60,000 nt of DNA, from assembly GCA_030704615.1 (NCBI GenBank), contig CM060734.1, positions 47,386,042 through 47,446,041 of the forward strand, given 5' to 3'. How positions within the stretch are numbered: position 1 is the first letter of the stretch; each line of letters starts with the position of its first letter. Source of the DNA: Takakia lepidozioides. Its lineage: Eukaryota; Streptophyta; Takakiopsida; Takakiales; Takakiaceae. This document shows positions 34,532-45,208 of this stretch, piece after piece. Under the pieces are notes generated by a model. It was not told the origin of the DNA. It was given only the letters and a program-made list of their open reading frames with translations, and searched no databases. Position numbers and translations under genes: made by a program.

Positions 34532-35520
34532 TTGTCTCCATTGGACACCACAGGCATTTGTCTTCTGGACTTGTTTGGCGGGATCAGCACCGGATTGGCT
34601 GCTGTATTGCAGGTAAGTGTACAAGTTTGGCGTTACCTGTATGTGGAGAGGGATGAGACTGCACAACACGTTTCACTTTGCCATGTTGCTCAGTTGGTGC
34701 AACAGTACCCTGAGTTGTTGCCGGTGTCGGCAGTTCGTGGATATCAGCAGGCCTTGACAGTAGACATTTCGTTGCTGGGGGCGCAGGACTTGGAGCGGGT
34801 TGGCTCCATTGATCTGGTAGTGGCAGGTTGGCCCTGCCAAGAGCATTCATCAGCCGGGCATGGAATGGATTGCGAGACTCGAGGTCGGGTCTGTTTTGGG
34901 AAATGGTGCGGGTTTTGCGCCACTTGCAGCCAAGCTGTATCTCCAGCATACATCTTGGAGAATGTGCCACTGATGGGCGATTCTCGGGCCAGGGTGATGG
35001 CCAGTGTGCATCAAGTCCGGTCATGGCTTGGGTCAGTAGTGTTGCTGGATGCAGCTGTAGTGGGGTCACGGGCTCATCGTCCACGGCTATGGTGGACTAA
35101 CTTGATGCCACCCGCACTGCTCAAGCGTGCATTTGATGGGGTGCAGCGGCCAGCACACCTCACAGTGGATAGCATTTTGGACAAAATGAGGCAGTCTTAG
35201 CATGTGAGACACGATGACCGTTTGCCTTTGGCAGTGGTCAACAAGGTGGGTCAACCACAAGCAGCATTACCTACACTGCTCAGCTTCCCAGGATCGCATG
35301 CTTTCCGGGATAGTGGACCTGGCCTCCTGTGGGATGATTAGTTGCAGCAGATAGTGGAGCCTAATGCTGACGAGCGTGAGCGGGCAATGGTTTTACCACT
35401 GGTACCACGGCGGTGCTGTCTCTTTCTGAGGCATCACATCGTCAAGTGTTGGGGCAAGCAATGGATCTCAATTGCTCGACCTGGATTATCAGCTTGGATA
35501 TGGCTGAGCAACGCAAAGTG
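34532..35520 (+). pseudogene. Retrotransposon-encoded DNMT3-like cytosine methyltransferase
   Basis: C5 cytosine-DNA methyltransferase fused downstream of the protease in the same frame (a TGA at 34520 separates them). Motif I is LLDLFGGISTGL (SAM binding), motif II YVERDE, motif III near LTVDISLL, motif IV DLVVAGWPCQEHS with the catalytic Cys codon at 34835, motif VI YILENVP and motif VIII GSRAHRPRLWWTN. After a TAG at 35198-35200 the frame goes on through AVVNKVGQPQAALPTLLSFP and a second TAG (35339). A frameshift then leads to SHRQVLGQAMDLN, the motif IX/X region. Between 34865 and 34935 the DNMT3-type DSRSGLFWEMVRVLRHLQP segment is in another frame, implying two compensating indels. Linear motif order and the RSGLF block favour DNMT3 over DNMT1. 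Inactive as it stands. Confidence 0.85.
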
Positions 35521-35670
35521 CGGAGTCCACTTCCCTCGATGGTCTCTCTGCCTACCGAGACGGTACATACAGTGAATGGGGGCGAGCATGAGAGGACCAC
35601 GGGGTGCAGACATCCATGGCACACGTGGGAGATGCTCGAGGTTCAGAGGGAGTTGGCAGCCAGGGCGGCG

Positions 35671-35854
35671 GTGATGGATGAGGTTGGGGATTTTTCTCGG
35701 GTTGAGGAAGTCCTTGAGGATGAGATGATGGGGCAGGATGAGGCCTTGTCATTGAGGTGGCGGTGATGGATGAGGTTGGGGATTTTTCTCGAGTTGAGGA
35801 AGTCCTCGAGGATGAGATGATGGGGTAGGATGAGGCCTTGTCATTGACTGAGCA
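35671..35854 (+). repeat. 92-bp tandem duplication after the methyltransferase
   Basis: The segment starting GTGATGGATGAGGTTGGGG at 35671 recurs at 35763 with only a few differences. The period of 92 is not a multiple of three, so the duplication shifts the reading frame of the polyprotein linker. Confidence 0.85.
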
Positions 35855-35940
35855 GGTAGGGAGTACTGCTCAAGAGGTTGCAACATAGCAACCACTGGAC
35901 GCGTCCTCTACCTCTAAGCCCACTGGACTTTAAAGTTGCA

Positions 35941-36120
35941 GTTACGGAGGACAATTAGGAGCCTGACATTGGACCCATTGTCACCGGAGGAGAGAGACGA
36001 CGTATACGGCGGTTCCGGAGGGCTTACATGAATTGTTTTGCCTTCAGTTTGAAGGACTTGGGAGCACTGAAGGGTCAAGAGATTCGTATTGAGTTGGCCA
36101 CTGATACGCCAAATATTGTG
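35941..36120 (+). pseudogene. Element C linker that normally precedes RT
   Basis: Reads RRFRRAYMNCFAFSLKDLGA and LKGQEIRIELATDTP, the typical stretch just upstream of Ty3 reverse transcriptase, where DxPIFRRPYR would follow. The match stops at about 36117. The remaining ~120 bases to 36239 match nothing recognised, so RT to 3' LTR was lost by deletion or incomplete integration. Confidence 0.6.
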
Positions 36121-36347
36121 TGTTCCTATTTTGTTTGGAATGGTGATGCATGGTATGGTTGGCTAGTGTGTAGAATGCATGCTAAGCTTACAAAGTGGGA
36201 GAGGTAAATTGGATTAATCGTGTGTTTGTGTAGTGCCGAAATCGGGTGACTCCCACCCAAGGGGCAAGGGATGCCACAACTTGGATGTTTGTTTCTACAA
36301 AATTAACAAGTCGATGAGGACATCGACTCCCTGTTGGTAGGGGTGTG

Positions 36348-37073
36348 TGTCGCGGCCCTTCGCCTTGAGGGCAGGGGGGTCGGGACATGAGAGGGGTTGC
36401 CCCTATGGTGGGGGAAGTGGCGACAATAGATGCGGGGGCTAAAGCACCCTTGAGTGCCCAAGGCACTCAAGGAGGCGGAGGCGCTCACTAGGTGGAGCTC
36501 CGCACATCGGGTTGCGGTGGGAGTGGTTCCACGAGGGGTGGTGGTAGCTTAGTGGGACTTAGTGGGGGTGGCATATGACTCACCATGGGGGCGAAGACCT
36601 TGTGGTGGGAGTCGTGGGGAGTCTTGGGACTCATCACGGTCCAATGGGACCGTGGTGAGTGGGCCAAGACTCACCGCGACTCATCATCGGGAATCGAGGG
36701 TTTTCGTGGTGGTTCGCCATAAAATGGCATGGTTGTTTGTGAAACCCCCGCGGACAGTCACAGAAGTATATATAGGGTGTAGTAACCCCGAGAACGGTGC
36801 AAGCCCGTTAGTGACCAAAAACTAGTGAGTAAGCGTGCGAGCCGAAAAGCGACCAAGGTGTGGGGAGCTATTCCGGACTTTCATCGACCAAAGGGAATTT
36901 CCACTAGGCCCAAATTGGGAGAGGGTCTTGTGGAGGAGTAAAGGGGGACCTTTATGCCCCGGTGAGCAGCCGAAGCTCCGAGTTGGCCCGGCGGCCAGTT
37001 TGGGAGTTAGGAGCGCGCATCGAACGAGTAACTATGACTTGAAGGGGAGCTTATCGAAGGGAGGTGCGCGACA
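36348..37073 (+). repeat. Element A right LTR
   Basis: 726 bp, TGTCGC to GCGACA, colinear with 23820-24545 without indels that change the length. Followed by the CTTGT duplication. Confidence 0.93.
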
Positions 37074-37078
37074 CTTGT

Positions 37079-37211
37079 CATTGTTGTAAAGATCATCTTG
37101 ATTCATGTTCACCTACCATGCATTCGGCCACGCCGACCTTGACTTCTTGTCTAGTCTTGTACATCTAGTCTGATCTCTTGTTTGTATTCTGTCATGTTCT
37201 CGTCCTTGACA
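37079..37211 (+). repeat. Element B 5' LTR, right part
   Basis: Continues the LTR interrupted at 23819. It matches 42425-42556 (for example TTCACCTACCATGCATTCGG). It ends near TTGACA, where the 3' copy has TTGATA, and the two copies diverge directly after. Confidence 0.85.
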
Positions 37212-37213
37212 GT

Positions 37214-37228
37214 TTGGCGAGACTGAAG
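37214..37228 (+). promoter_or_regulatory. Element B putative self-primer binding site
   Basis: TTGGCGAGACTGAAG, immediately downstream of the 5' LTR, is the perfect reverse complement of 23663-23677 in the same LTR. I see no standard tRNA primer site here. Tf1 of fission yeast and its relatives use the 5' end of their own mRNA as primer in this way. Confidence 0.6.
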
Positions 37229-37249
37229 TTTGTTCTTTAGTTAGTTAAG

Positions 37250-38765
37250 ATGGAAGGCACATTTGCGGAAATGGTCACCACATTGCAGAGTCTTCAGCTC
37301 GAGATGCAAGAACTTTGTACATCTACCGCCCAATTGCAAGCTGATCAGTCTCAAGATCTTGGCAATGCTCTCCACAATTTGCAACAACAAATTTCAGAGT
37401 TAAAGGAGTCGAACAATGGATCTTCAACCATACGAGTCCCTACTGCAACAGCTCCTACTACAACGGTTCCTCTTTAACAGATTACGAGAGAACCAAAGAT
37501 TAACATGCCCGAGAAATTTGATGGGACGAGATCAAGATTTCGCGGTTTTGTTCAACAAGTATGACTGTTCCTACGACTACATCCACAACGTTATCCCGAT
37601 GAAGGTATTCAAGTGGGATTCATGGGCACCCTTCTGTCAGGCACTGCCCTATCTTGGTTTGCACCGCTATTATAAAAAAAATCGCATTTACTATACAATT
37701 TTGAAGCATTCATGTCCAAGTTCACTGCAACGTTTGAAGAAACTGATAGAAAGAAAGTTGCAGAAACAAAGATGCGAAATCTTCGAGAAGACACGTCCTG
37801 CTTCCGTTTATGCTGCCGAATTTTGACAACTTGCGTGCGACCTCGACTGGAATGAGAAGAGCCTCATTAGTCAGTTTCGATGTGGGCTAAAAGATGATGT
37901 AAAAGATTTGTTGCTGACAATGCCAAACGTGAGCACACTGAGTGAATTCATCACCCAAGTCATTGCATGCGATAATTGTTTGTTTGAAAGACGTCAAGAG
38001 AAGCGATCTAGATGGTCGACGACGCATCATGCCACTGCTACTACGACACCAAACACAACGATCCATCAGACATCCAGTAGTGATCCTATGCAGATTGATG
38101 CTATCCAATTCAAGCCATTGACGCCACAAGAAAAACAAAGACGACGCTCGAATGGATTATGCCTCTATTGCGGAGAAGAAGATCACATAGTATTAAACTG
38201 CCCCAACAAGAGAAGATTCAAAGCTCGGGGCACAACTCAAGTGTTCGATACGAGGGTCGGAAAACGAAGATGTCCAGTCACAATAGGGACCATGTGGCTA
38301 GACACCACAAATTTCTTACCGAAAAAAAGTCTCTTTCTACCTCCAGACCCTGCACCTTGCTTCATAGTTCCGGTAAAAATCAAAGTGCAAAATCGAGATA
38401 TCACTGTACAAGCACTTTTGGACTCAGGAGCTTCAGCTTGTTTTATGGACAAAAATTTTGCGAAGCAAAACAAGTTAACGCTCGTAAAGAAGAAACTATC
38501 GACCCCCGTTGAAGTCATCGATGGACGACCATTAGCATCAAGAAATGTGGACCATGAAACTCGACCACTTGAAGTGAAGCTTAAAGATCAAGCATCACAT
38601 ATTGTTTTCAATGTCATCCAGTCTCCAACGAATCTTGTGATCCTTGGACTTCCCTGGTTTGTACCTCACAATCCCGACATCGACTGCGAAAAATTTCTAC
38701 AAGACAAAAATGTAGAAATAGCAAAGGTATTCAACCCTTATTCCTTGGAGCTAGAGCTTTCATGA
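37250..38765 (+). pseudogene. Element B gag-protease
   Basis: Opens MEGTFAEMVTTLQSLQLEMQ, a coiled-coil-like N-terminus, then breaks after about 75 residues. Capsid remnants occur in other frames up to about 37900. From 37908 a 285-residue frame covers the end of Gag (SDPMQIDAIQFKPLTPQEKQ), a zinc knuckle CLYCGEEDHIVLNC and an aspartic protease ALLDSGASACFMDKNFAKQN with VILGLPWFVPHNPDIDC. The arrangement is typical of the Tf1/sushi-like group. Confidence 0.85.
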
Positions 38766-41398
38766 GAGTTACCAAAAAGGAGGCGGCATTTGCACTTTAT
38801 GCGACTCTGATCAAGACCACAACAGACAAAGGTACTTCAACATTACCCGCTCAATATCAAGATTTCAAAGATGTCTTCGAGAAGAAAAATGCAGACATAT
38901 TGCCAGAACATCGACCTTATGACTGTGCAATTGAGTTTCAAGAAGGAACCCAACCACCATTCGGCCCAATCTATAACTTATCCTAGACGGAGTTGGCTGT
39001 ATTACGTGAATACATTGATGAAAATTTGTCGAAGCACTTCATCCGACATTCAAAATCACCCGCGGGGGCGCCTATCTTGTTTGTGGAAAAAAAGGATGGA
39101 TCATTCCGCATGTGTGTTGACTATCGCGGTCTCAACAAAGTCACAATCAAGAATCGTTATCCATTGCCGCTGATTTCTGGGCTTCTCGAACAGTTGGGAC
39201 GAGCGAAGATTTTCACCAAAATCGACTTGAGATGAGCTTATAACCTTGTACGGATACAAGAAGGAGACGAATGGAAAACAGCTTTTCGAACAAGGTATGG
39301 ACATTTTGAATACAGTGTTATGCCTTTCGGTCTTACAAATGCTCCAGCAATTTTCCAACATATGATGAATGACATTTTTCGAGAATTTTTAGATGATTTT
39401 GTCATCATCTATTTGGACGACATTTTGATATTTTCACAGAATGAAGAAGAACATGGCTGCCATGTACGCCTTGTCTTTGATAAATTAAGATAAAAATGAC
39501 TATATGCCAAGTTGGAAAAATGTCTTTTCCATCAATTTGAGGTCATTCTCGCAAAATTTTCGCTGCGGAGATCAATTATGAAATCCATGACAAAGAACTT
39601 CTAGCGATTATCAATGTTTTTGAGGAGTGGTGACATCTATTGGAGGGAGCTAAACATCAGGTCACTGTCTATACCGATCACAAAAACCTCGAATATTTTA
39701 TGAGTGCTCGTGTTTTGAATCGACGTCAAGCGAGATAGAGTATGTCACTAGCAAGGTTTGATTTTGTTATTACCTACCGTCCCGGACATCTTCAAGGAAA
39801 ACCAAATGCTCTTTCTCGACGATCGTATTTTGCGCCAAAAGAAGGGGATGCAGCTTTTGACCAACAAAAATCCATCATCCTGAAACTAGCAAATCTCCAA
39901 TTGAATATGCTATCCATGTCCACCTATGACGATGCAGAGATCATAAAGGAGATTCAGGAAGCACTGAAGAGCGACCATTTTGCTACGACACTATAAAGTC
40001 AACTAAATCAACCTCGAGACAACCCACATGTTACAAACGACTTCGAATTCAAAGATGGCTTACTTTACTTCAAGAGACTTCTCTATGTACCTCCATGACC
40101 TACACAACTTCGAATTCTTTAAACATGTCACGATCTTCCGGTTGCAGGACATTTTGGCTTCAACAAAACATTGGAGTTGATATCCAGGGACTATTGGTGG
40201 CCGCAGATGTGGAAACTCATGAAAGAATTTATAAAATCTTGCGACACGTGTGCTAGAGCGAAGGGACCATGACATCGACCTTATGGCCTTCTTTGACCAT
40301 TACCCATTCCCAAAGGTCCATGGTCGTCTGTGTCTATGGATTTTATTACGGACCTTCCAATTTCCAAGACCACCGATTCAATCCTTGTTATTGTAGATTG
40401 TTTTACGAAAATGACACATTTCATTCCATGTAATAAGACGGTTACCGGCGAGGAAACTGCAAGACTCTTCCTCAATAATATCTACCGCATTCATGGACTC
40501 CCGAAGGACATCGTATCTGATCGAAGAAAACAGTTCATATCAAATTTCTGGAGGGGATTATTTCACATATTGGATACTAAGATCAACCTCTCTACAGCTA
40601 ATCATCCACAGACTGATGGTCAAACCGAACGTGTAAACCAGATTTTGGAGCAGTATCTTCGCTGTACGATAAATTATCACCAAGATAATTGGACGGACCT
40701 TCTGTCATTGGCTGAGTTTGCCTACAACAACACTATACATTCTTGGACCAAGCAAATTTCATTTTTCTCCAATTATGGTCATCATCCTCGAGCAAACCCT
40801 TTCCACATGAAAACTGTTGGAAGCCCTGCTGCAGAAAACCTTGCTACTCATCTTGCTACGATTCACAAGGAGCTTATATCCCACCTCGCAGAAGCTCAAA
40901 AACAATACAAGGAGTATACAGATCAACGTCGCCAACTCCAACCCCAGTTCAAAGTCGGAGATCGTGTGTGGCTTCTTCGACGGGACATACAAACCTCGTG
41001 ACCATCAAAGAAGTTGGATTATCAATGTCTGGGACCATTCAAAATTATTCGACAAATAAATCCGGTCAGTTTTCGGCTGGAACTCCCACGAAGTATGCGC
41101 ATCCATCCAGTCTTTCATGTTTCACTATTGGAGTTGTATCATCCATCGAATATTCCAAGAAGAGTTTTCCGTACCACCTCCACCAATCGAAGTCAATCAG
41201 GAAATTGAGTATGAAGTCGACGAAGTCCTAGACTCTCGCATCAAGTATAAACGTCTTGAGTATTTCGTATATTGGAAAAGCTACGACATCAGCGAACGAA
41301 CATGGGAACCTTCATCCAACCTCGTCAATGCCTCTGACAAAGTCCAAGAGTTTCATCAACGATATCCAACTAAGCCCCGAGCTACACGTCAATGAGAC
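38762..41398 (+). pseudogene. Element B pol: RT, RNase H, integrase, chromodomain
   Basis: RT remnants: [55 protein letters not shown] and [15 protein letters not shown] (catalytic YLDD), with stops at 38984, 39233 and others. At about 39545 sequence jumps from the end of RT to the middle of RNase H (NYEIHDKELLAII), a deletion. RNase H ends FDFVITYRPGHLQGKPNALS. Integrase has its zinc domain near 40139-40260 and a core with DFITDLPISKTTDS, DIVSDRRKQFISNFW and TDGQTERVNQILEQY. A chromodomain (YEVDEVLDSRIKYKRLEYFV then ERTWEPSSNL) closes at 41395. No part is likely functional. Confidence 0.88.
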
Positions 41399-41970
41399 GT
41401 CATAACGATGATGTCAGCCAAGCTAGCTTCAAAGAGAAGACTTCACATTCAATGTACCTGATACACGCTAAGGAGGGAGGAGCACCACACATCAGTATAT
41501 ATAGCTACACTTCCAGCACTCTTGCGTCTTGTATTGACAGCATGGAGTCACAAGAACCAGATACATTGGAGTTGTCGCTTACCCAACTACCAGATCAGCC
41601 GTTTTGATTCTCACGACCTTCAACATCACGCCGACGCTCACGAGACGATGGGCCACCAATGCGACGCGTACTTCCTCGTCTAGACCCCGTACGACAACAA
41701 GTGGAGCCTACTCGAAGTCTGATAATTTTGTTGGAGGTTGAGGCTTCGGACCGAGAGGCAACGAAATTATATTTGAAGGCAGCTTCGAAAATCAGAATGC
41801 TCAAATTACTGCGTGGTCCCAAGTTTAAGGTGTTGGACACTATCGATGGTTACAGGGACCTATAAATCATTTGAGTCAAGAATGAAGAGCCAAATACTTG
41901 GCAAGTACCATTCATCGGATTTTAGATTTTCTCCAACTCTAAGCAAGTCCAAGATTACCGCTCCTCCAGG
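41399..41970 (+). other. Element B 3' non-coding part before the LTR
   Basis: Sequence between the chromodomain stop and the 3' LTR. Short open frames exist but none resembles an envelope gene or a known domain. Confidence 0.5.
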
Positions 41971-42556
41971 TAAATACCAGAAGTTATCAAATTACCATGT
42001 TATCAAAAGTTACCATGATTTACCATGATTTACCATTACTTACCAAGTTACCGGGAGTTTACCAAATTACCAAAAATAACTTGGGAAAATACTCAGGAAT
42101 TTTCATTTGGAGGAAATTTCTCCATCAAGATATCTCATTTGTTTAAAGAAGCTTCTCCATCAAGAAACCTTTGTTTAATCTTGGAAACTTCTCCAGCAAG
42201 AAACCTCCATAGGGGAAGCTTCTTGGGGAAGCTTCTTAGTAGCCAGTATATATAGGAGACGAGACTAGACACTCTTCAGTTTCGCCAACACAAGTTCAAG
42301 TTACTCTTGTTCCAAGTCCAGTACTCCAGTCCAGCTTCTAGTATCCAGTTCAGTTTCCAGTATCTGGTATTCCAGTCCAGTTTCCAGCATTCCAGTATCC
42401 GACCAGTATTTTGTACTCTTGTCCATTGTTATAAAGATCATCTTGATTCATGTTCACCTACCATGCATTCGGCCACGCCGACCTTGACTTCTTGTCTAGT
42501 CTTGTACCTCTAGTCTGATCTCTTGTTTGTGTTCTGTCACGTTCTCGTCATTGATA
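41971..42556 (+). repeat. Element B 3' LTR
   Basis: Intact copy of the LTR. It includes the TTACCATGATTTACC repeats, the TATATATA box, CTTCAGTTTCGCCAA (one change from the 5' copy) and the joint CTTGTCC where element A sits in the 5' copy. It serves as the reference that proves the nesting. Confidence 0.9.
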
Positions 42557-42743
42557 ATATGAACAGTAAGGTCTGATAATGGTTGAGTTGGTGTAGTGAA
42601 AGAGATTGGAAGTCCATGGATGAGGAGGATATCAGGGGAGAGTCTTGCTAGGCAGCAGCAATGGTGTGCCTGACATTTGCATGGTAGAAGCCATGATGAG
42701 AGTATTATGTGGTCCGACGGTCTTCTTTGGTATATTCCTACAT

Positions 42744-42911
42744 TGATGAGGTTCAACCATGTACACTTAGGATTTGTTTGAGGAGATGTGTGACCCCTTG
42801 GTTATGGCGGGTAATGCGGATGCATTGATGAGGTTGAACCATCTAGACTTAGGATATGAATGGAAAAGTTTGAGGAGATGTTTGACCCCTTGATTATGGC
42901 GGGTAATGCGG
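42744..42911 (+). repeat. Imperfect ~83-bp tandem duplication
   Basis: A unit starting TGATGAGGTT and ending ATGGCGGGTAATGCGGA occurs twice in succession (about 42744-42820 and 42827-42911), with an internal 10-bp length difference. Confidence 0.75.
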
Positions 42912-43077
42912 AGTCCATGGATTATGGGGTGGGTACAGTGCGGATCCAAACAAATTGCCTAACATGTGAGTCAATTGCCCAATGAAGGTGGGGGTTATCG
43001 AGTGTGGGGTGGCGGAGTGATGTATATAGATAAGTTTAGTTAGTGATGGCTCTTTTCATATATTTTGGAAGTGACAA

Positions 43078-43108
<31 letters not shown>

Positions 43109-44392
43109 GAATCATAGACTACCGATTGGGGGGTCAACTGTGACCAATGTGTACACCCAAGGTGAATTTGCCAGCATAGGGTGTGGTGTGTGTTGTTGGT
43201 GCGGTTGCTGTTTGAGATGAGTAATATGGTGAATGATTCTGGAGATGCATGGGCAGCCATGAGATCTCAGTGGATTGCTTCATTAGCAGTCGTGGCATTT
43301 GGGGGGTGATGATATAGCCAGACGAATCCATACAGTCTGTCTCTATCTCTTCTCAAGGCGTGGTTCCGCCACATCGGTGCCATACATTATGCATGTAATC
43401 CTAAACCATGTCTCACTTTTGTGTAGCTGCATTCCAAGTCGTTCATGCTGGAGGTAACAAACTTAGTCACAGTGTCTCGACAGAGGAATAGGAGGAGACA
43501 TTAAAGCTTATGTTTCACCTCGGTTAGAGAGAGGAGCAATGGAGATGATGAGGAAGAAGCTCATTCTAGATAAGGAGGTGAGGGAGAAGCCCGCTTCAAG
43601 CGATTTGATGGGGAAGGGGCCTACATGGCTTCCGGTCGGCATCTCTTTGGGATGGAGGGGGATTCGGAGCTCTATAACAATGTGATAGTTTCGCTCCAAG
43701 GGCCTCCTCGGCAGCCCAACAAATTGTGGCTTCTGCAAATCGTGAAGAACGGATGATGAGGATGTTGATGATGACTTCTCCTGTGAGTGTGAGTATGCAA
43801 TTTCCTTTTATGTTCTCAAGCTTTTCTTTTGCTTTTGTATGTGTTCATGTTCCTTTACACTTTGTGGAAAACGTTGCACAAGAGTCCCATTCATTTCATA
43901 GGTGCAACAACAACTTCGCAAATTTGGAAACTGTTTGCCGCAAGTCCACCCTCTTCTTTTGACCTCCCTTTGTACGCGGAGGCTATGGCGAAGCATCTAT
44001 CTTTGCCAAACAACATATAGACGTGCTTACTTGCGGGGTAGCGTGTTCTTGGATGATTGTGCCTCAGTCTCAGGGGGTAGTTGCAGTGACAACATTGACT
44101 AGCATGAAGGCCGGATAATGTCCTTTTGGTTTCAATGAAATATAAAAAATGGGGATTTCGGGACGTTTCACCCCCACCTACACTGACAAGTCTCCTTCAT
44201 TGTTATATTTTATTCCACTACATGGCCAAATGAATTACAGCGCCCCCCCCCCCCCCCCCCACCCCCCCCGTCTTGCATGATTCCCCTCTAGAAGCCGTTA
44301 GACAGTATTCAAAACAAGAGCCAAAAGAATTCTATCATCATTCTATGCAAAAATACAAGAGAGAATGACCACATGAGTGGGGGGTCGCTTCC
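42912..44392. other. Repeat-rich intergenic region with G and C homopolymers
   Basis: No supported gene. A run of 30 G lies at 43078-43107, and an 18-C run followed by A and 8 C lies at 44243-44269. Both are prone to polymerase slippage, so their lengths may be sequencing estimates. Open frames near 43726-44100 match nothing known. Confidence 0.5.
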
Positions 44393-45208
44393 TTAACCAT
44401 TAAGTTCCCAAGCCCTTTTTTGACTTTTTACCAATTTTGGGTACCCAGCTGCAGTAAATTGCCCCTAGAAACCTACCAAAAATCATCCAGAGATTCCAGC
44501 CTTATAGCAATGGGCCCAGCTCATTTATGCATGGCATACCAAAAAATGAGCCAAGTCCACCGTGGAAATTGTGAGATATAACGTTGGCCCGGACCTCAAA
44601 TATGAGGTCCCAAAGAAAAAGTGAGAAAGAAATTGGTTTGACCAAATCAAAACCTAGCTTTATCCAATTTTGCTTGCCCCAAGACTCACCATTTCCAAAC
44701 CAATAGTGGACTGGCTATGACCCCACTAAATTGCAAGTCCAACTGATTTTTTCACCTATGGTTGCTTTGCATGCAATTACATGGGGGTTGAAATCTCAAA
44801 ATTGACAAGAGAAAACGTGCCTCCAAATGAAGTACTTTTTTTTCTACAAAATTTTTAAAAGACAATGGTGGATGTGTGTATGTAATGCTCACACACCACA
44901 AGGTGAAGTGCTTTTTCCAAAATTGCTAATTTTCTGCCAAAAATGGCCTTTGGAGTGCAATCTGTTTTGGGCTTGTTTACATACCACGTCAGCGGTCAAC
45001 AAGCCCTTTTCAGGCCCCAAAACGTAAATGAGAGATCTAAGATATTTTTTGTAGGTCGTAGCTTTTGTTGTTTTTGTTTAATTTTGTTTTTTCATCATAC
45101 TCGAGACAAATCCCTTGTCATTAAAGCTTCAGGAGTGGGCCATCAGATTAGATCTGCAAAAAATAGGTCGAACTGCAAATTCAAAGTGACCCGATTCAGG
45201 TCGCTTGG
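44393..45208. mobile_element. Second copy of the piggyBac-like MITE, 3' end damaged
   Basis: Colinear with 1604-2364. The left end is TTAACCATTAAGTTCCCAAG (one base different from copy one). The body is highly similar. A ~65-bp insertion of TTTGTTGTTTTTGTTTAATT type appears near 45065-45130. The right end stops at about CGCTTGG (45208) and lacks the terminal GGGTTAA. It is in the same orientation as copy one. Confidence 0.75.

Larger units (their letters stand above)
28935..36239 (+). mobile_element. Element C: DNMT-bearing Ty3 retroelement, 3' truncated
   Basis: Inserted in the chromodomain of element A. AATCG occurs at both edges (28930-28934 and 36240-36244), and joining the flanks restores a reading frame KNRV that continues to a DATTW block. 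The insert has a 2.7-kb leader, gag (31720 onward), protease, a DNMT3-like cytosine methyltransferase, and a linker that stops where RT should start (about 36117). RT, RNase H, integrase and a 3' LTR are absent. The family is independent of A, since a related leader fragment lies inverted at 190-320. The exact ends are inferred. Confidence 0.7.
23820..37073 (+). mobile_element. Element A: Ty3 LTR retrotransposon with tRNA-Met primer site
   Basis: Complete 13.25-kb insertion inside the 5' LTR of element B. The LTRs are 23820-24545 and 36348-37073, both 726 bp, with termini TGTCGC and GCGACA and a CTTGT duplication. Gag and pol run on the plus strand from 24626. Pol is broken by stops and frameshifts, and the chromodomain is split by element C at about 28935. 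A weak purine-rich stretch (GGTAGGGG) before the right LTR is a possible polypurine tract. The LTRs differ by scattered substitutions only, so the insertion is moderately old but younger than B. Confidence 0.93.
23376..42556 (+). mobile_element. Element B: Tf1/sushi-like Ty3 chromovirus (outer element)
   Basis: The outermost of three nested retrotransposons. The 5' LTR is split by element A into 23376-23819 and 37079-37211. The internal region is 37212-41970 and the 3' LTR is 41971-42556. Gene order is gag, protease, RT, RNase H, integrase, chromodomain, all on the plus strand. The gag/protease (QKQRRRSNGLCLYCGEEDH), the RNase H end (NRRQAR, YRPGHLQGKPNALSRR) and the self-complementary primer site resemble the Tf1/sushi branch of chromoviruses. 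Many stops, plus a deletion between RT and RNase H, show it is dead. The exact LTR ends are uncertain by a few bases, and no target duplication was identified. Confidence 0.85.

Noticed and set aside
34828-35100. Separate plus-strand open frame overlapping the methyltransferase
   Set aside because: Its first part is the frameshifted methyltransferase (DSRSGLFWEMVRVL), and the rest is an out-of-frame shadow.
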